NCBI RefSeq assembly: GCF_900106925.1
Contig: NZ_FNNZ01000004.1
Location: 186,001-250,000, forward strand
From: Thiocapsa roseopersicina
GTDB lineage: Bacteria > Pseudomonadota > Gammaproteobacteria > Chromatiales > Chromatiaceae
Reading direction: 5' to 3'
Length of the DNA stretch: 64,000 bases
Position 1 is the first letter of the stretch; each line of letters starts with the position of its first letter. Under the pieces are notes generated by a model. That model was given only the letters and a program-made list of their open reading frames with translations. It was not told the DNA's origin and made no database searches. A program made the translations under genes and the position numbers. Positions 52,148 to 61,020 of this stretch are shown here, in pieces.

Positions 52148-53115
52148 TGGGCGAGATCTGATGTCCGGATCTTCCGAATGACCGTACCAACGTGGAGTGA
52201 CGTTAGTACAAGTTTTCCCAGTTGCGATTGAAAAAAGGCTGACAAGTATTCGCTATTCGCCTTCTCGGACAATACGACCTGACAAACGTTCTGATGCTTT
52301 ATGGAAATCTGTGATATATCGTGAGTCACAAGGGACTGTCCAAGCATGGGAACATAAACCGCATTCTCTTTTACAGTATGATCTTCGCCGTTCTTTACAG
52401 TATTTATTTCAACCGCAATGTCCCTGAGTCGTACCTGGTCATACTCTTTAAACTGCGTTCCAAGCCCAGACAACTGTTGCTCTGCCTTAAGCCGATCAAA
52501 TCCCTTAAAGGTTCCCGAGACAATAAATACGCCTTCGCTCAGAGCGTCACCCGAGATCTCGGAAACAAGCGCATGCGCCAATCCTGAAATGTGCTCCGCC
52601 CCATCTAATTCACCGACAAGAACTCGATCGCTCCTCGAACGACCTAACACGACCAACACTGGCCTGAAACTTGCCGATTCAAATAGACCGATGGGAACGT
52701 TGAAGATACCGGTGACGTAGTATCCTTCTGAATTCAATGCCTCTTCAAATCGAGGCCCTTCAGCGATGCCGAATGCAGGCGGTTCTACCAAGGCGACGCA
52801 TAAGCCATCATGGTTGAGAAACCGTAGAGCTTTAGCAAGTTCGATCCAATTCTTTCTTAACACGATCTCTCTATTACCGACCGTTGTCGGCTCTCTGCGC
52901 ATACCAAATGGGAGATCGGCTACTATATAGTCATATCTGCACTCGGGAGGGAGTGAATCCATCCACTGAAAACCGAGAACTTGCTTCCGGGCGCATTTAA
53001 GCCCCAGCACACCGAGACCCGAAACGTCAATTGTCAATGTGTTTTTACTGCCTATCTCCTCACCCAACGCGGCAACAAAACCGTCGAGAACTGAGCTTTG
53101 ATTGATCTTCGGCAT
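52138..53115 (-). CDS. Truncated N6-adenine methyltransferase/specificity-like protein
   Basis: A 325-residue protein. YDYIVADLPFGMRR (about 71-84) resembles motif IV of N6-adenine methylases (with DLPF in place of NPPY), followed by LRFLNHDGLCVALVEP. The C-terminal part (QVRLRDIAVEINTVKNGE, YVPMLGQ, LSAFFQSQLGKLVL and IRKIRTSDLAQFW) resembles a HsdS-type target-recognition half-domain, and the protein stops exactly where such domains normally continue. No restriction subunit is adjacent. It is probably a decayed type I or IIG-like modification protein with noticeably lower GC than the core genes. Confidence 0.62.
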   Translation of the reverse strand: MPKINQSSVLDGFVAALGEEIGSKNTLTIDVSGLGVLGLKCARKQVLGFQWMDSLPPECRYDYIVADLPFGMRREPTTVGNREIVLRKNWIELAKALRFLNHDGLCVALVEPPAFGIAEGPRFEEALNSEGYYVTGIFNVPIGLFESASFRPVLVVLGRSRSDRVLVGELDGAEHISGLAHALVSEISGDALSEGVFIVSGTFKGFDRLKAEQQLSGLGTQFKEYDQVRLRDIAVEINTVKNGEDHTVKENAVYVPMLGQSLVTHDISQISIKHQNVCQVVLSEKANSEYLSAFFQSQLGKLVLTSLHVGTVIRKIRTSDLAQFW

Positions 53116-53309
53116 AAGCCTCAACCCTTATTCTGAAAGTCCCGTGTACAAGTCTCGTGGCCCGGAAGTCTGCCGACTGGCGATAAGCTCGGTGCCTCTG
53201 CGGCATCCAACCTCAAATCGGTTGCTAGGCGGTTATTGCGCTTCTGTTGAAAATGTTGGGCTGCGCAAGGAATTGTCAGGCTGCACTCCCGCCTTCTTGT
53301 GCGAACAAT

Positions 53310-53765
53310 TCATTTGAGATGATAACAGTGGCCGTGCGCCTTCTCCATCGAATCCCAGAAGGACAAACCCTGATCGCGATACAGCGGGGCCCAGCGGCCT
53401 CTGCAATCGAGATATGCGCTACTTTCGGCTGTGTCTTTTGAGCTTAGACTTCCTCGTTCGGATCCCGGAGGCATGAAAGAACAGGTTGATAGCTTGTAAA
53501 TGAAGTAGATCATTACAGCCACACCCGCAAAAAACGCAACAAGAAACGCCTTATCATATAGGCTCTGCCCACCCGCTTTTTTCGCAGAATCAGTCTGCGA
53601 GTTCGCCTCATGTGGAGAGTCCGGAGAATTCGTTACATCAACGTGCCACTCACCGTTATTGCAAAATCCGCTCAACCGACCATCTTGGATTTTCGATATG
53701 ACTGATTCTTCAGTCTCATGGTGGCTCGCCGCATAGTATCTTGCGGGAACTTGAGTCACATTCAC
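53310..53765 (-). CDS. Hypothetical single-pass membrane protein
   Basis: A 151-residue protein. The N-terminal part (ARYYAASHHETEESVISKIQ, GFCNNGEWHVDV) looks like a small cytoplasmic domain of the GYF-like type, a Ser/Asp-rich linker follows, then one transmembrane helix (about 76-96) and an extracytoplasmic tail with four cysteines (CSF, DCRG, CYH). Function unknown. Codon use and GC are lower than in the core regions. Confidence 0.6.
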   Translation of the reverse strand: MNVTQVPARYYAASHHETEESVISKIQDGRLSGFCNNGEWHVDVTNSPDSPHEANSQTDSAKKAGGQSLYDKAFLVAFFAGVAVMIYFIYKLSTCSFMPPGSERGSLSSKDTAESSAYLDCRGRWAPLYRDQGLSFWDSMEKAHGHCYHLK

Positions 53766-54423
53766 ATAAGCCTCCCTTGGGACATGCGCAGAAATGATAG
53801 ATCCTGAAAACCAATAGATGGGAGTCGTGGGAAAAGGAGTCCAATTAAGTTAATCTATTCGTCCCACTCTGTTTTATCTCGCCTTCAGCGGCATGCGGGT
53901 CGAAGCCGCCTCACGTTGAGAAATGCCAATCGGCGCAACAAGTTCGGCTTGGAGGATCTTCCTATTCGCCGTTACCGCCTTCAACTGACGGAATGATCTT
54001 TGCGGCATTCCAATCGCGTTTATCTCAGGGCGGTGGTTCTTTTCCCCGTTCAGGGTATGAAATTCATAAGTTAGTGCTGCAGGCACATAGATCAGGGGAT
54101 CAACGGGAATTGTACGTGAAGGACACCTGTTCTGTTCCATAAGATCCAAGTTAATAAGAGGGAAAAGGGCTCAGGGTCAATTGAATTCTCCTCCTTCTAG
54201 CGATTTAATGGAGCCTGGCCTCTTATCTGAGGTTTCCGGCTTTCGGAGGGGGTTGGCGGTAGGGGTGGGGGGTATTTCGAGGGAGTTTGCGTAGATTCGC
54301 GCAAACCCAGCCGAAATCCCGGCCTCCCCAAGCACTACCGACGCCTGAGCGCCCAGAACCCGGAAATTTCAGCTCTTATTTGGGCCCCTTATTTGCGTTT
54401 GCCTTCGGTCTGAAGGAGTCTTG
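53766..54423. other. Gene-poor stretch in the accessory segment
   Basis: About 660 bases with no gene I can support. A 91-codon minus-strand frame (53874-54149) has no recognisable domain and no clear ribosome site. A G-rich tract (about 54235-54280) and mixed-composition sequence follow. It may contain decayed mobile DNA. Confidence 0.45.
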
Positions 54424-54570
54424 CTAGTCATCTCGCAGGTCGATTGAAGGCAAATCGACGCTTTCTTTGACTGGGACTAAATCAGGCGCTTGGATTGGTT
54501 GCGGCACTGGAATTGGGGTGGATTGATCTTGGTTTTCAGTCGGGCGACTTACTTCTTCGTTGCCTGCCAT
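54424..54570 (-). CDS. Small acidic/proline-rich ORF (48 residues)
   Basis: Reads MAGNEEVSRPTENQDQ, then STPIPVPQPIQAPDLVPV, then KESVDLPSIDLRDD and TAG. It begins 13 bp after the stop codon of the membrane protein gene on the same strand, with an AGAGGCAGG ribosome-like stretch before the ATG. It is Pro/Val/Glu-rich and probably disordered. Likely cotranscribed with the preceding membrane gene; function unknown. Confidence 0.5.
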   Translation of the reverse strand: MAGNEEVSRPTENQDQSTPIPVPQPIQAPDLVPVKESVDLPSIDLRDD

Positions 54571-54583
54571 CGTACCTGCCTCT

Positions 54584-55099
54584 TCAGTTAATCCACTCGT
54601 TGACCACGAGCAAAAAAATGAAAATCGAGAAGGATAATCCAGCGAGAAAAATCCCCGTGTATGCTTTTTCTACGTACGCAAGCTTCTTGCAATATTCCTT
54701 CTGCCTGACGGAGATAGCCTCCCCATACCGCTCGGCCAATGCCACATACGCGCTCGCTGCATTATTGTTCTTAAACATCTCCAATACGGCATCATCGTAT
54801 GGCATTCTTGCTACATTTTGGAGTTTTATGGACCGGAAGACAAAGCTCCATGCGACAATCAGCGCGAGAAAAGTTGTTACCATAAATATCACGAGCAATC
54901 GCTCAATACCGGTCTGCGGAGGCAATGTTTGCTCGGCAACCCACCGAATCAAGAATGTATACGCGCTAACAGCAATTGTAACAGCGCCCAAATACTTGAT
55001 CGACTTGTCTTCTAGCCTCGTAAAACGATCCCTTTCTTCGGTGTGTTGATCCTTCATATACGCAACCAGAGACTTGAACTTATCAGTATCGATTTCCAT
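54584..55099 (-). CDS. Hypothetical membrane protein with cytoplasmic coiled part
   Basis: A 171-residue protein: an N-terminal charged helix (MEIDTDKFKSLVAYMKDQHT), TM helices at about 34-54 and 67-88, a charged segment (FKNNNAASAYVALAERYGEAISVRQ) and a C-terminal hydrophobic hairpin (about 142-168). The layout resembles small membrane effectors of accessory loci, but I cannot assign a family. It is followed by a 48-residue ORF 13 bp downstream. Its GC is clearly below that of the core. Confidence 0.65.
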   Translation of the reverse strand: MEIDTDKFKSLVAYMKDQHTEERDRFTRLEDKSIKYLGAVTIAVSAYTFLIRWVAEQTLPPQTGIERLLVIFMVTTFLALIVAWSFVFRSIKLQNVARMPYDDAVLEMFKNNNAASAYVALAERYGEAISVRQKEYCKKLAYVEKAYTGIFLAGLSFSIFIFLLVVNEWIN

Positions 55100-55139
55100 A
55101 GGATAAAGAGCTGAGTCAGGGAAACGAAGGAGTTAGGTA

Positions 55140-55808
55140 AGGAGAATCCCGCCTGTGTTTCAGCCGTTTAACAGCCTTGGGGGCGCGGGCCGGTTACCCA
55201 TTCGAAGGCCGCGATCGGCCCAGGATGTACTCTTCGTTGGGAGTCGTTCCCGTCTCACGTAAGTACGGCAACTCGCCGTTTTCGGGAAGGGCTGCGCGTA
55301 ACCCACCGTATCTCCAAAAAGTTCAGTTCCGAAGCGAAACCGGGTCAGGGCGGCCTGGCAAGCCCGCGTGTAATAGCGCGTATGACTCCCGCCGGGGTAA
55401 TCGCTAGCCACGAGCCCAGTATCGAGCCATTCGGCGCGACTGGCAACAGGCGCGTCGATGCGTAGGCACGACAGCAGACGAGGTGCACAGGTCATGGGTG
55501 GAGCCGACCTTGAATGTATTGAGCCCCTAGAAGTTTTGTCGAGAGTGCCGACGGGTTTGTCCCTCCGACAGGCAACAGTCCGTGGCGCGTTGTGGCGAGT
55601 GGCACGGGTACTCCCTGGGGTCTGAGGCCATTACGAGCCTGGCATCGAGAGCACGCGGTAACCAGGGAGATCCGTACCGGTCCACCGGAGGCGGGCACCC
55701 GCGAACAAGGGGGTCCGATAAGGGGTTTTTCAGAGGCCTTGTCGCTACAACAAGGCCGCCGAGGAAGGGGCGTTGGACTAAGGATGTCGGCAAAATGAAG
55801 TCTCAAGG
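55140..55808 (+). mobile_element. Possible group II intron remnant without its reverse transcriptase
   Basis: About 670 bases without a supportable gene but with dense short complementary segments. It also has stretches that resemble the 5' domains of bacterial group II introns (GAAACCGGGTCAGGGCGG near 55337, AAGCCCGCG, GAGTGGCACGGG near 55600, CGCGGTAACCAGGGAGATCC near 55652). It stops abruptly at the RES toxin gene with no reverse-transcriptase coding sequence or recognisable domain V. Assignment is from memory of such sequences only. Confidence 0.35.
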
Positions 55809-55810
55809 AT

Positions 55811-56350
55811 TCACACCCAGGAGGCATCATCCTTCGGCAAGCGTCCGAAATCATCGATGACCAGTGCCTGGCAGGGCGGAGTGTCGGACCACTGCCAGGG
55901 AACAAGGTCGCGTTCAGCCCGCGTCGTGCCGGGTGCGAAGCTGGGTACGAGCGCGCCATGGCAGCCGACGGCGATCAATGTCTCGGCGAGCGACCAGCTC
56001 GGCGGCGTTCGGTCACGCGAAACCAGGTCCTCCCAAGCACAGGCCAGCGTCGCGTCATCGACTCCGCGGGCGGCGAGTACGGCCGGATCGGTTAGGTCGA
56101 TGATCCGCTCGCAGCGCACGCGATAGCCGACCAGAGTCATGGGTTGCGCCTTGAACGGCAGTCCCTGCTGAGCCTCCATCCACGCGGTCTTGGGGTCGAG
56201 CGAGGTATAGAGGGCCGGGGTGCCTCGCGGGTTGAAGCGACCGCCATGGCGTGCCGCTCCGTCTCCCGAGGTCGGCGCGAAGGCCCAGCGGGGATTGTGG
56301 GCGCGATAGACCACACCGACGAAGGGGCGTGTCGGCGGCGCCTCCGTCAC
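55811..56350 (-). CDS. RES-domain toxin
   Basis: A 179-residue RES-family protein: YRAHNPRWAFAP with the first conserved Arg, HGGRFNPRGTPALYTSLD with the second, AWMEAQQG with the Glu, and a late TPPSWSLAETL region. RES toxins are NAD+ phosphorylases that deplete cellular NAD+. GTG 56350 overlaps the antitoxin stop codon (GTGA), the usual Xre-RES operon order. Confidence 0.9.
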   Translation of the reverse strand: MTEAPPTRPFVGVVYRAHNPRWAFAPTSGDGAARHGGRFNPRGTPALYTSLDPKTAWMEAQQGLPFKAQPMTLVGYRVRCERIIDLTDPAVLAARGVDDATLACAWEDLVSRDRTPPSWSLAETLIAVGCHGALVPSFAPGTTRAERDLVPWQWSDTPPCQALVIDDFGRLPKDDASWV

Positions 56351-56715
56351 GCGTAGCCGCCTTCCGCGATTCGCGACAGATAATCCTTGACGGCCTGCGC
56401 GCGGCCATCCTTGACCAGATCCTCGGCGGTTCTGTCGCCGAACGAAGGGAGCGGCTGAGAACGAAACCAGGCGAACGCGCGTCCGGGTGAGCCGGTCCAG
56501 CTCGTGACTCGATTGATGATCTCCACGGTGTCGCGCAACCGCGTCTGGGTCTGACGTGCCTCGCGCCGATCACGCTTGGATACCGCGTCACGGGATAATC
56601 CGGTCGCCTTAGCCAGCTCGGTCTTGGTGATGTGCAGCACTTCGGCCAGGCGATCCGTCGCAATCAGCCCTTGCTCCGTGATGACCTCGGAGAGCAGTTC
56701 GGCGGGAACAGACAT
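56347..56715 (-). CDS. Xre/ParS/MbcA-family antitoxin of RES pair
   Basis: A 122-residue protein with a helix-turn-helix (LHITKTELAKATGLSRDAVSK, about 27-48; here cited in pieces LHITKTELAKA and TGLSRDAVSK) and a C-terminal ParS/MbcA domain (AWFRSQPLPSFGDRTAEDLV, then GRAQAVKDYLSRI). It would bind the RES toxin and probably its own promoter. It ends four bases inside the toxin gene. The pair appears intact, unlike most genes in the accessory segment next to it. Confidence 0.9.
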   Translation of the reverse strand: MSVPAELLSEVITEQGLIATDRLAEVLHITKTELAKATGLSRDAVSKRDRREARQTQTRLRDTVEIINRVTSWTGSPGRAFAWFRSQPLPSFGDRTAEDLVKDGRAQAVKDYLSRIAEGGYA

Positions 56716-56872
56716 GGCGCGCCTCGTTTATAGAACCTTTCAATGGTTAGATTATGAGGCGGATCGTCCGAGACGCAAGGGAAGAGCGGCCAGTGCGGCC
56801 ATGCCGGGCCGCGCTAACCCCGGATCCGGGGACGGTTTGGTGAACCGGGGAAAAGAGCGATCGGCACCTGCT

Positions 56873-59800
56873 TCAGCCGCCCTCGTCGTCGGCGGCGGCA
56901 AGGAGCGAGGCATTGCCCCCCGAGGCGGTGGTGTCGCGCGAAAGGGTCTTTTCGGTCAAGAATCGGCGTATCCAACCGGGGCTGCCGGCCGGCGGTATGC
57001 CGATGCCGGCACCGACGTCGGCGCCGACGTCGACCCAGGGAATCAGGGGCCGGATCGGTCCCTCGCTGCGGGCGAGTGCGGCGTCGAGCCGGGCGGCGAG
57101 GGCCTCCTCACCCTGAAACGCGAGTCCGTCCAGACGCGGGTCGGCGGCGAGGTCCTCCAGGTCCGCATCCGTCCCCGGCGGGATCAGGGCAAGCAACGCG
57201 ATCGGCGCCCCGGCGTCGATGAAATGCTGCACGGCCCGATGGACCCCCGGTCCGACGGCGATGACACGATTGCCCGTGACCAGGGCAGCACCGATCTGTG
57301 CGGCGAGCACGGCCGGATCGTCGGCGACGCAGGCGAGCCGCCCGAGCGGCTCGAGAAAGAGCTGGTTCTCCTCGCCCGTCGGGCCCGCGAGTGCGAGCGG
57401 GGCGGCGAGCATGGCGCGCGCCCGGGCCGCAAGTCCGACGAGGGTCGCGCCGGCTGCACCTCCGATGCGCGTTGCCGCCCGCTCGAGAATCGTTGCGCGC
57501 GTCTCGAGGTCCGGCGGCTGGGCATCATCCGGTCGGCTTAAGGCATCCTCCAGATCTCGGCGCGACAGACCCGTCGGCGCAGCGCTCACAGGGGCGTCGC
57601 CCCCCTGAAAGGGATCCGCTCGACCGACATCGGTGCCGACCTGGCTCGCATTACCCGAGACGCCGACGGCCGGTCGGGCGGCGACCAATCGCTCCAGATG
57701 ATAGGGTCCGCCCGCCTTGGGTCCGGTGCCCGAGAGCCCGCGTCCGCCGAAGGGCTGGATACCGACCAGGGCGCCGATCTGGTTGCGATTGATATAGATG
57801 TTGCCGACACGGGCCCGTGCCGCGATCCGGCGCCAGGTCGCGTCGATACGGGTATGCACGCCGAGTGTGAGCCCGTAGCCCTTGGCATTGATGCTGTCGA
57901 CCACCGCGTCGAGCGTATCCGGGGCGAAGCGCACCACATGCAGGAGCGGCCCGAAAACCTCGCGCTCAAGCTGGCCGGCATGCTCCAGCTCAAAGGCCGC
58001 GGGGGCGACGAACCAGCCGTGCTCGGTCCCGGGGCCCGGAGCGACCCGTCGGATGAGGCGTGCCTCGCGCTCCATCCGACGAGCGTGCGCCTCCAGCATC
58101 GCCGCCGCATCGCCGTCGATGACCGGGCCGACGTCGGTGTCGAGCAGGCCCGGGTCGCCCAGTCTGAGCTCGTCCATTGCCCCGGCGAGCATGTCGAGCG
58201 TGTGCTCCGCGATGTCCTCTTGCAGGAAGAGCAGGCGCAGGGCCGAGCAACGCTGGCCCGCGCTGCGGAAGGCACCGGAGAGCACGTCGCGAATCACCTG
58301 CTCGGTCAGAGCGGTGCTGTCGACGATCATCGCATTGATCCCGCCGGTCTCGGCGATCAGCACCCGGCGGCGATCGGAGCGTCCCGCGAGCTGCCGATTG
58401 ATGGAACGCGCCACCTCGGTCGAGCCCGTGAAGCAAACCCCGGCGATCCTCGGGTCGGTGACCAGCGCGGCGCCGACGCGGGCCCCCTCCCCCGGCAAGA
58501 GGTGCAGGACCGCGCCCGGCACTCCGGCCTCGTGCAGGAGCCGGACCGTCCGCGCGGCGATCAACGGGGTCTGCTCGGCGGGTTTGGCCAGGACCGCGTT
58601 GCCGGCGACCAGCGCGGCGCTTACCTGCCCGATAAAGATGGCGAGCGGGAAGTTCCAAGGGCTGATGCAGACAAAGACGCCGCCGCCCTCGACGCTCGCG
58701 GTATGCCCGGACGCGGATTCCTGCACCGAGAGCTCGGGGCCGAGCCCGGCGCGCGCCCGAGCGGCATAGTAACGACAGAAGTCGACCGCCTCGCGAACCT
58801 CGGCCAGCGCATCGGGCAGGGTCTTGCCGGCCTCGCGCACCGCCAGCGCCATGAAGGCGGGCAGATCGGCCTCCAGTGCATCGGCCGCGCGCTCGAGACA
58901 GGCGGCGCGCTCCTCGGGGTCACGCGCCGCCCACGCGGGCGCGGCGGTCGCAGCAAGGACGAGCGCCCGCTCGATCTCGGCCGGGTCGGCGTCGCGGACC
59001 CCGCCGATCTCGCGTGTCCGATCGGCCGGCGAGACCACGGGCCGCAGTCCCGCCTCGGCCATCATGCCGTCGATGATCGGGGCTGCGGTCCAGGGTCCGT
59101 CCGCGGCGGACATGGCCTCACGCAAGCGCAGCAGCTCGCCCGGCGAGGCGAGATCCAGACCTCGCGCAATCGTCCGCTCGGGCAGCAGGATCGCACGAGG
59201 CAGCGGGATCCGCGGGTGCGGCTGGCCGGCGTGCGAGCGCATCTGGGCGATGGGGTCCCGCACGATCGCCGCGATCGGCAGACGCTCGTCGCGCAGCCGG
59301 TTGACGAAGGAGCTGTTGGCGCCGTTCTCCAGAAGACGGCGCACCAAATAGGGCAGGAGATCCTCATGGCGCCCGACCGGGGCATAGATGCGGCAGCCGA
59401 CCCCGAGATCAGCGTCCTCGACGACCCTTTGATAGAGCGCCTCGCCCATGCCGTGCAGACGCTGAAACTCGAACCCGCGGGTCGTCCCGGCCAACTCAAG
59501 CACGGCCGCGATCGTGTGGGCGTTGTGGGTCGCAAACTGCGGGTAAAGCCGGTCTGCGCGCGCGAGCAGCCGACGCGCGCAGGCGAGATAGGACACATCC
59601 GTGGCGGCCTTGCGGGTGAAGACCGGATAGCCCGCTTGGCCGCCCTCCTGCGCCCGTTTGATCTCGGTGTCCCAATAGGCGCCCTTCACCAGCCGGACCA
59701 TCAGCCGGCACCGATGCCGTCCCGCAAGCGCGCCGAGCCAGTCGATCACCGCCGGGGCGCGCTTCTGATACGCCTGGACGGCGACCCCGAGACCCCGCCA

Positions 59801-60748
59801 ATCGCCGAGCGCGGGATCGCCCGCCAGTGCGGCGATGAGCTCCAGCGAGAGATCGAGCCGATCGGCCTCCTCCGCGTCGATCGTCAGGCCGATGTCGCGC
59901 TCGGCCGCGGCCCGCGCCAATGCGAGGAGCCGCGGTAGAAGCTCGGCCATGACACGGCCTCGCTGCGCGGCTTCGTAGCGCGGATGCAGCGCCGAGAGCT
60001 TCACCGAGATCCCCGGCCCGGCGACCGGTCCGCGGCGTTTCGCGGCGGTGCCGATCGCGCGGATCGCCTCTCGGTAGGCCCCGTAGTAGCGCTCGGCGTC
60101 CTCGGCGGTGCAGGCGGCCTCGCCGAGCATGTCGTAGGAATAGGTGTAACCCTTGGCCTCGCCCGTCCGGGCCCGCTCCAATGCCTCCTCGATCCTGGAG
60201 CCCATGACGAACTGCAGCGCCAGGATCCGCATCGCTTGCCCAAGGGCCTCGCGCACCACGGGCTCGCCGAGCCGACCGACCAGTCGGCCGATCAAGCTTC
60301 CGGCGCTGCCGTCTTCCGTGCGACCGAACGCCACCACTCGCCCCGTCAGCATCAGGGCAAGCGTCGAGGCATTCACCAGGAGCGACTGCGAGTGACCGAG
60401 GTGGCGGTCCCAGTCGGCCGGGGCCAGCTTGTCCTGGATCAGACGTTCCCGCGTGCCGGTGTCCGGGATGCGCAGCAGGGCCTCGGCGATACACATCAGC
60501 GTCACGCCTTCCGGCGTGGAGAGACCGTACTCCTGAAGAAAGGCGTCGAGTCCGCCGGCCTGCCCTCCGCCGAGACGCACTGCCTCGACGAGCCGACGGG
60601 CGGTCGTGTCGATCCGCTGCAGGGCGTCGGCACCGAGGTCCAGATCCGCGAAACAAGCCTGGACACAAGCCGCCTCGTCGGCGCGGGTCAGGGCGTCGAT
60701 GGCCGCACGCGGCGGATCCGGCTCGGCGAGGCTCTCGCTGACGAACAT
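56873..60748 (-). CDS. putA: Bifunctional proline dehydrogenase/P5C dehydrogenase PutA
   Basis: A 1291-residue protein. The proline dehydrogenase barrel lies at about 100-460 (TYSYDMLGEAA, ISVKLSALHPRY, VRLVKGAYWD, FATHNAHT) and binds FAD. The P5C dehydrogenase lies at about 525-1010 with ISPWNFPLAIF (about 693) and the catalytic Cys in SAGQRCSALR (about 834). An extra C-terminal domain of about 280 residues follows, as in longer PutA forms. The N-terminal ribbon-helix-helix DNA-binding domain of the E. coli protein is absent, so this PutA is not a self-repressor. It converts proline to glutamate at the membrane. Confidence 0.95.
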   Translation of the reverse strand: MFVSESLAEPDPPRAAIDALTRADEAACVQACFADLDLGADALQRIDTTARRLVEAVRLGGGQAGGLDAFLQEYGLSTPEGVTLMCIAEALLRIPDTGTRERLIQDKLAPADWDRHLGHSQSLLVNASTLALMLTGRVVAFGRTEDGSAGSLIGRLVGRLGEPVVREALGQAMRILALQFVMGSRIEEALERARTGEAKGYTYSYDMLGEAACTAEDAERYYGAYREAIRAIGTAAKRRGPVAGPGISVKLSALHPRYEAAQRGRVMAELLPRLLALARAAAERDIGLTIDAEEADRLDLSLELIAALAGDPALGDWRGLGVAVQAYQKRAPAVIDWLGALAGRHRCRLMVRLVKGAYWDTEIKRAQEGGQAGYPVFTRKAATDVSYLACARRLLARADRLYPQFATHNAHTIAAVLELAGTTRGFEFQRLHGMGEALYQRVVEDADLGVGCRIYAPVGRHEDLLPYLVRRLLENGANSSFVNRLRDERLPIAAIVRDPIAQMRSHAGQPHPRIPLPRAILLPERTIARGLDLASPGELLRLREAMSAADGPWTAAPIIDGMMAEAGLRPVVSPADRTREIGGVRDADPAEIERALVLAATAAPAWAARDPEERAACLERAADALEADLPAFMALAVREAGKTLPDALAEVREAVDFCRYYAARARAGLGPELSVQESASGHTASVEGGGVFVCISPWNFPLAIFIGQVSAALVAGNAVLAKPAEQTPLIAARTVRLLHEAGVPGAVLHLLPGEGARVGAALVTDPRIAGVCFTGSTEVARSINRQLAGRSDRRRVLIAETGGINAMIVDSTALTEQVIRDVLSGAFRSAGQRCSALRLLFLQEDIAEHTLDMLAGAMDELRLGDPGLLDTDVGPVIDGDAAAMLEAHARRMEREARLIRRVAPGPGTEHGWFVAPAAFELEHAGQLEREVFGPLLHVVRFAPDTLDAVVDSINAKGYGLTLGVHTRIDATWRRIAARARVGNIYINRNQIGALVGIQPFGGRGLSGTGPKAGGPYHLERLVAARPAVGVSGNASQVGTDVGRADPFQGGDAPVSAAPTGLSRRDLEDALSRPDDAQPPDLETRATILERAATRIGGAAGATLVGLAARARAMLAAPLALAGPTGEENQLFLEPLGRLACVADDPAVLAAQIGAALVTGNRVIAVGPGVHRAVQHFIDAGAPIALLALIPPGTDADLEDLAADPRLDGLAFQGEEALAARLDAALARSEGPIRPLIPWVDVGADVGAGIGIPPAGSPGWIRRFLTEKTLSRDTTASGGNASLLAAADDEGG

Positions 60749-61020
60749 CGGTGGTCCGGGGCTTTAAGATGGGTTCGCGATGCGTTCGACTTGGGGTCAA
60801 TCCGGCATGATCGCCACCCTGGTTTGCTCAAACGGTGAGCCGCGCATCGCTCGTGCATCCGTTCGCGGGGTTCCTGCGGCCATCGGTCTCGTGGCGCGGA
60901 GCGCCGAAGCCATGCGCAATTGTTGAGTGGGATTCCGATGTTCGCGGAATCACCTCGACCCTTGTGGCGGCGGTATTCGTTTCGTTGGCGACGTCCCGGG
61001 ACGATGTGCTTCGCTGCGCC

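Noticed and set aside
53874-54149. 91-codon minus-strand frame
   Set aside because: No domain, no membrane segment and no convincing ribosome site; kept only as part of a gene-poor stretch.
54495-55049. 184-codon plus-strand open frame
   Set aside because: Overlaps the minus-strand membrane gene, whose protein has well-formed membrane helices and a good start; the plus frame is Ser/Thr-rich without a ribosome site.
55140-55808. tRNA or rRNA genes in the structured stretch
   Set aside because: No cloverleaf with T-loop (GGTTCGA) and no rRNA-like conserved segments were found here or in other gaps.
57698-59938. 746-codon plus-strand open frame opposite putA
   Set aside because: Antisense shadow; putA has clear catalytic motifs on the other strand.
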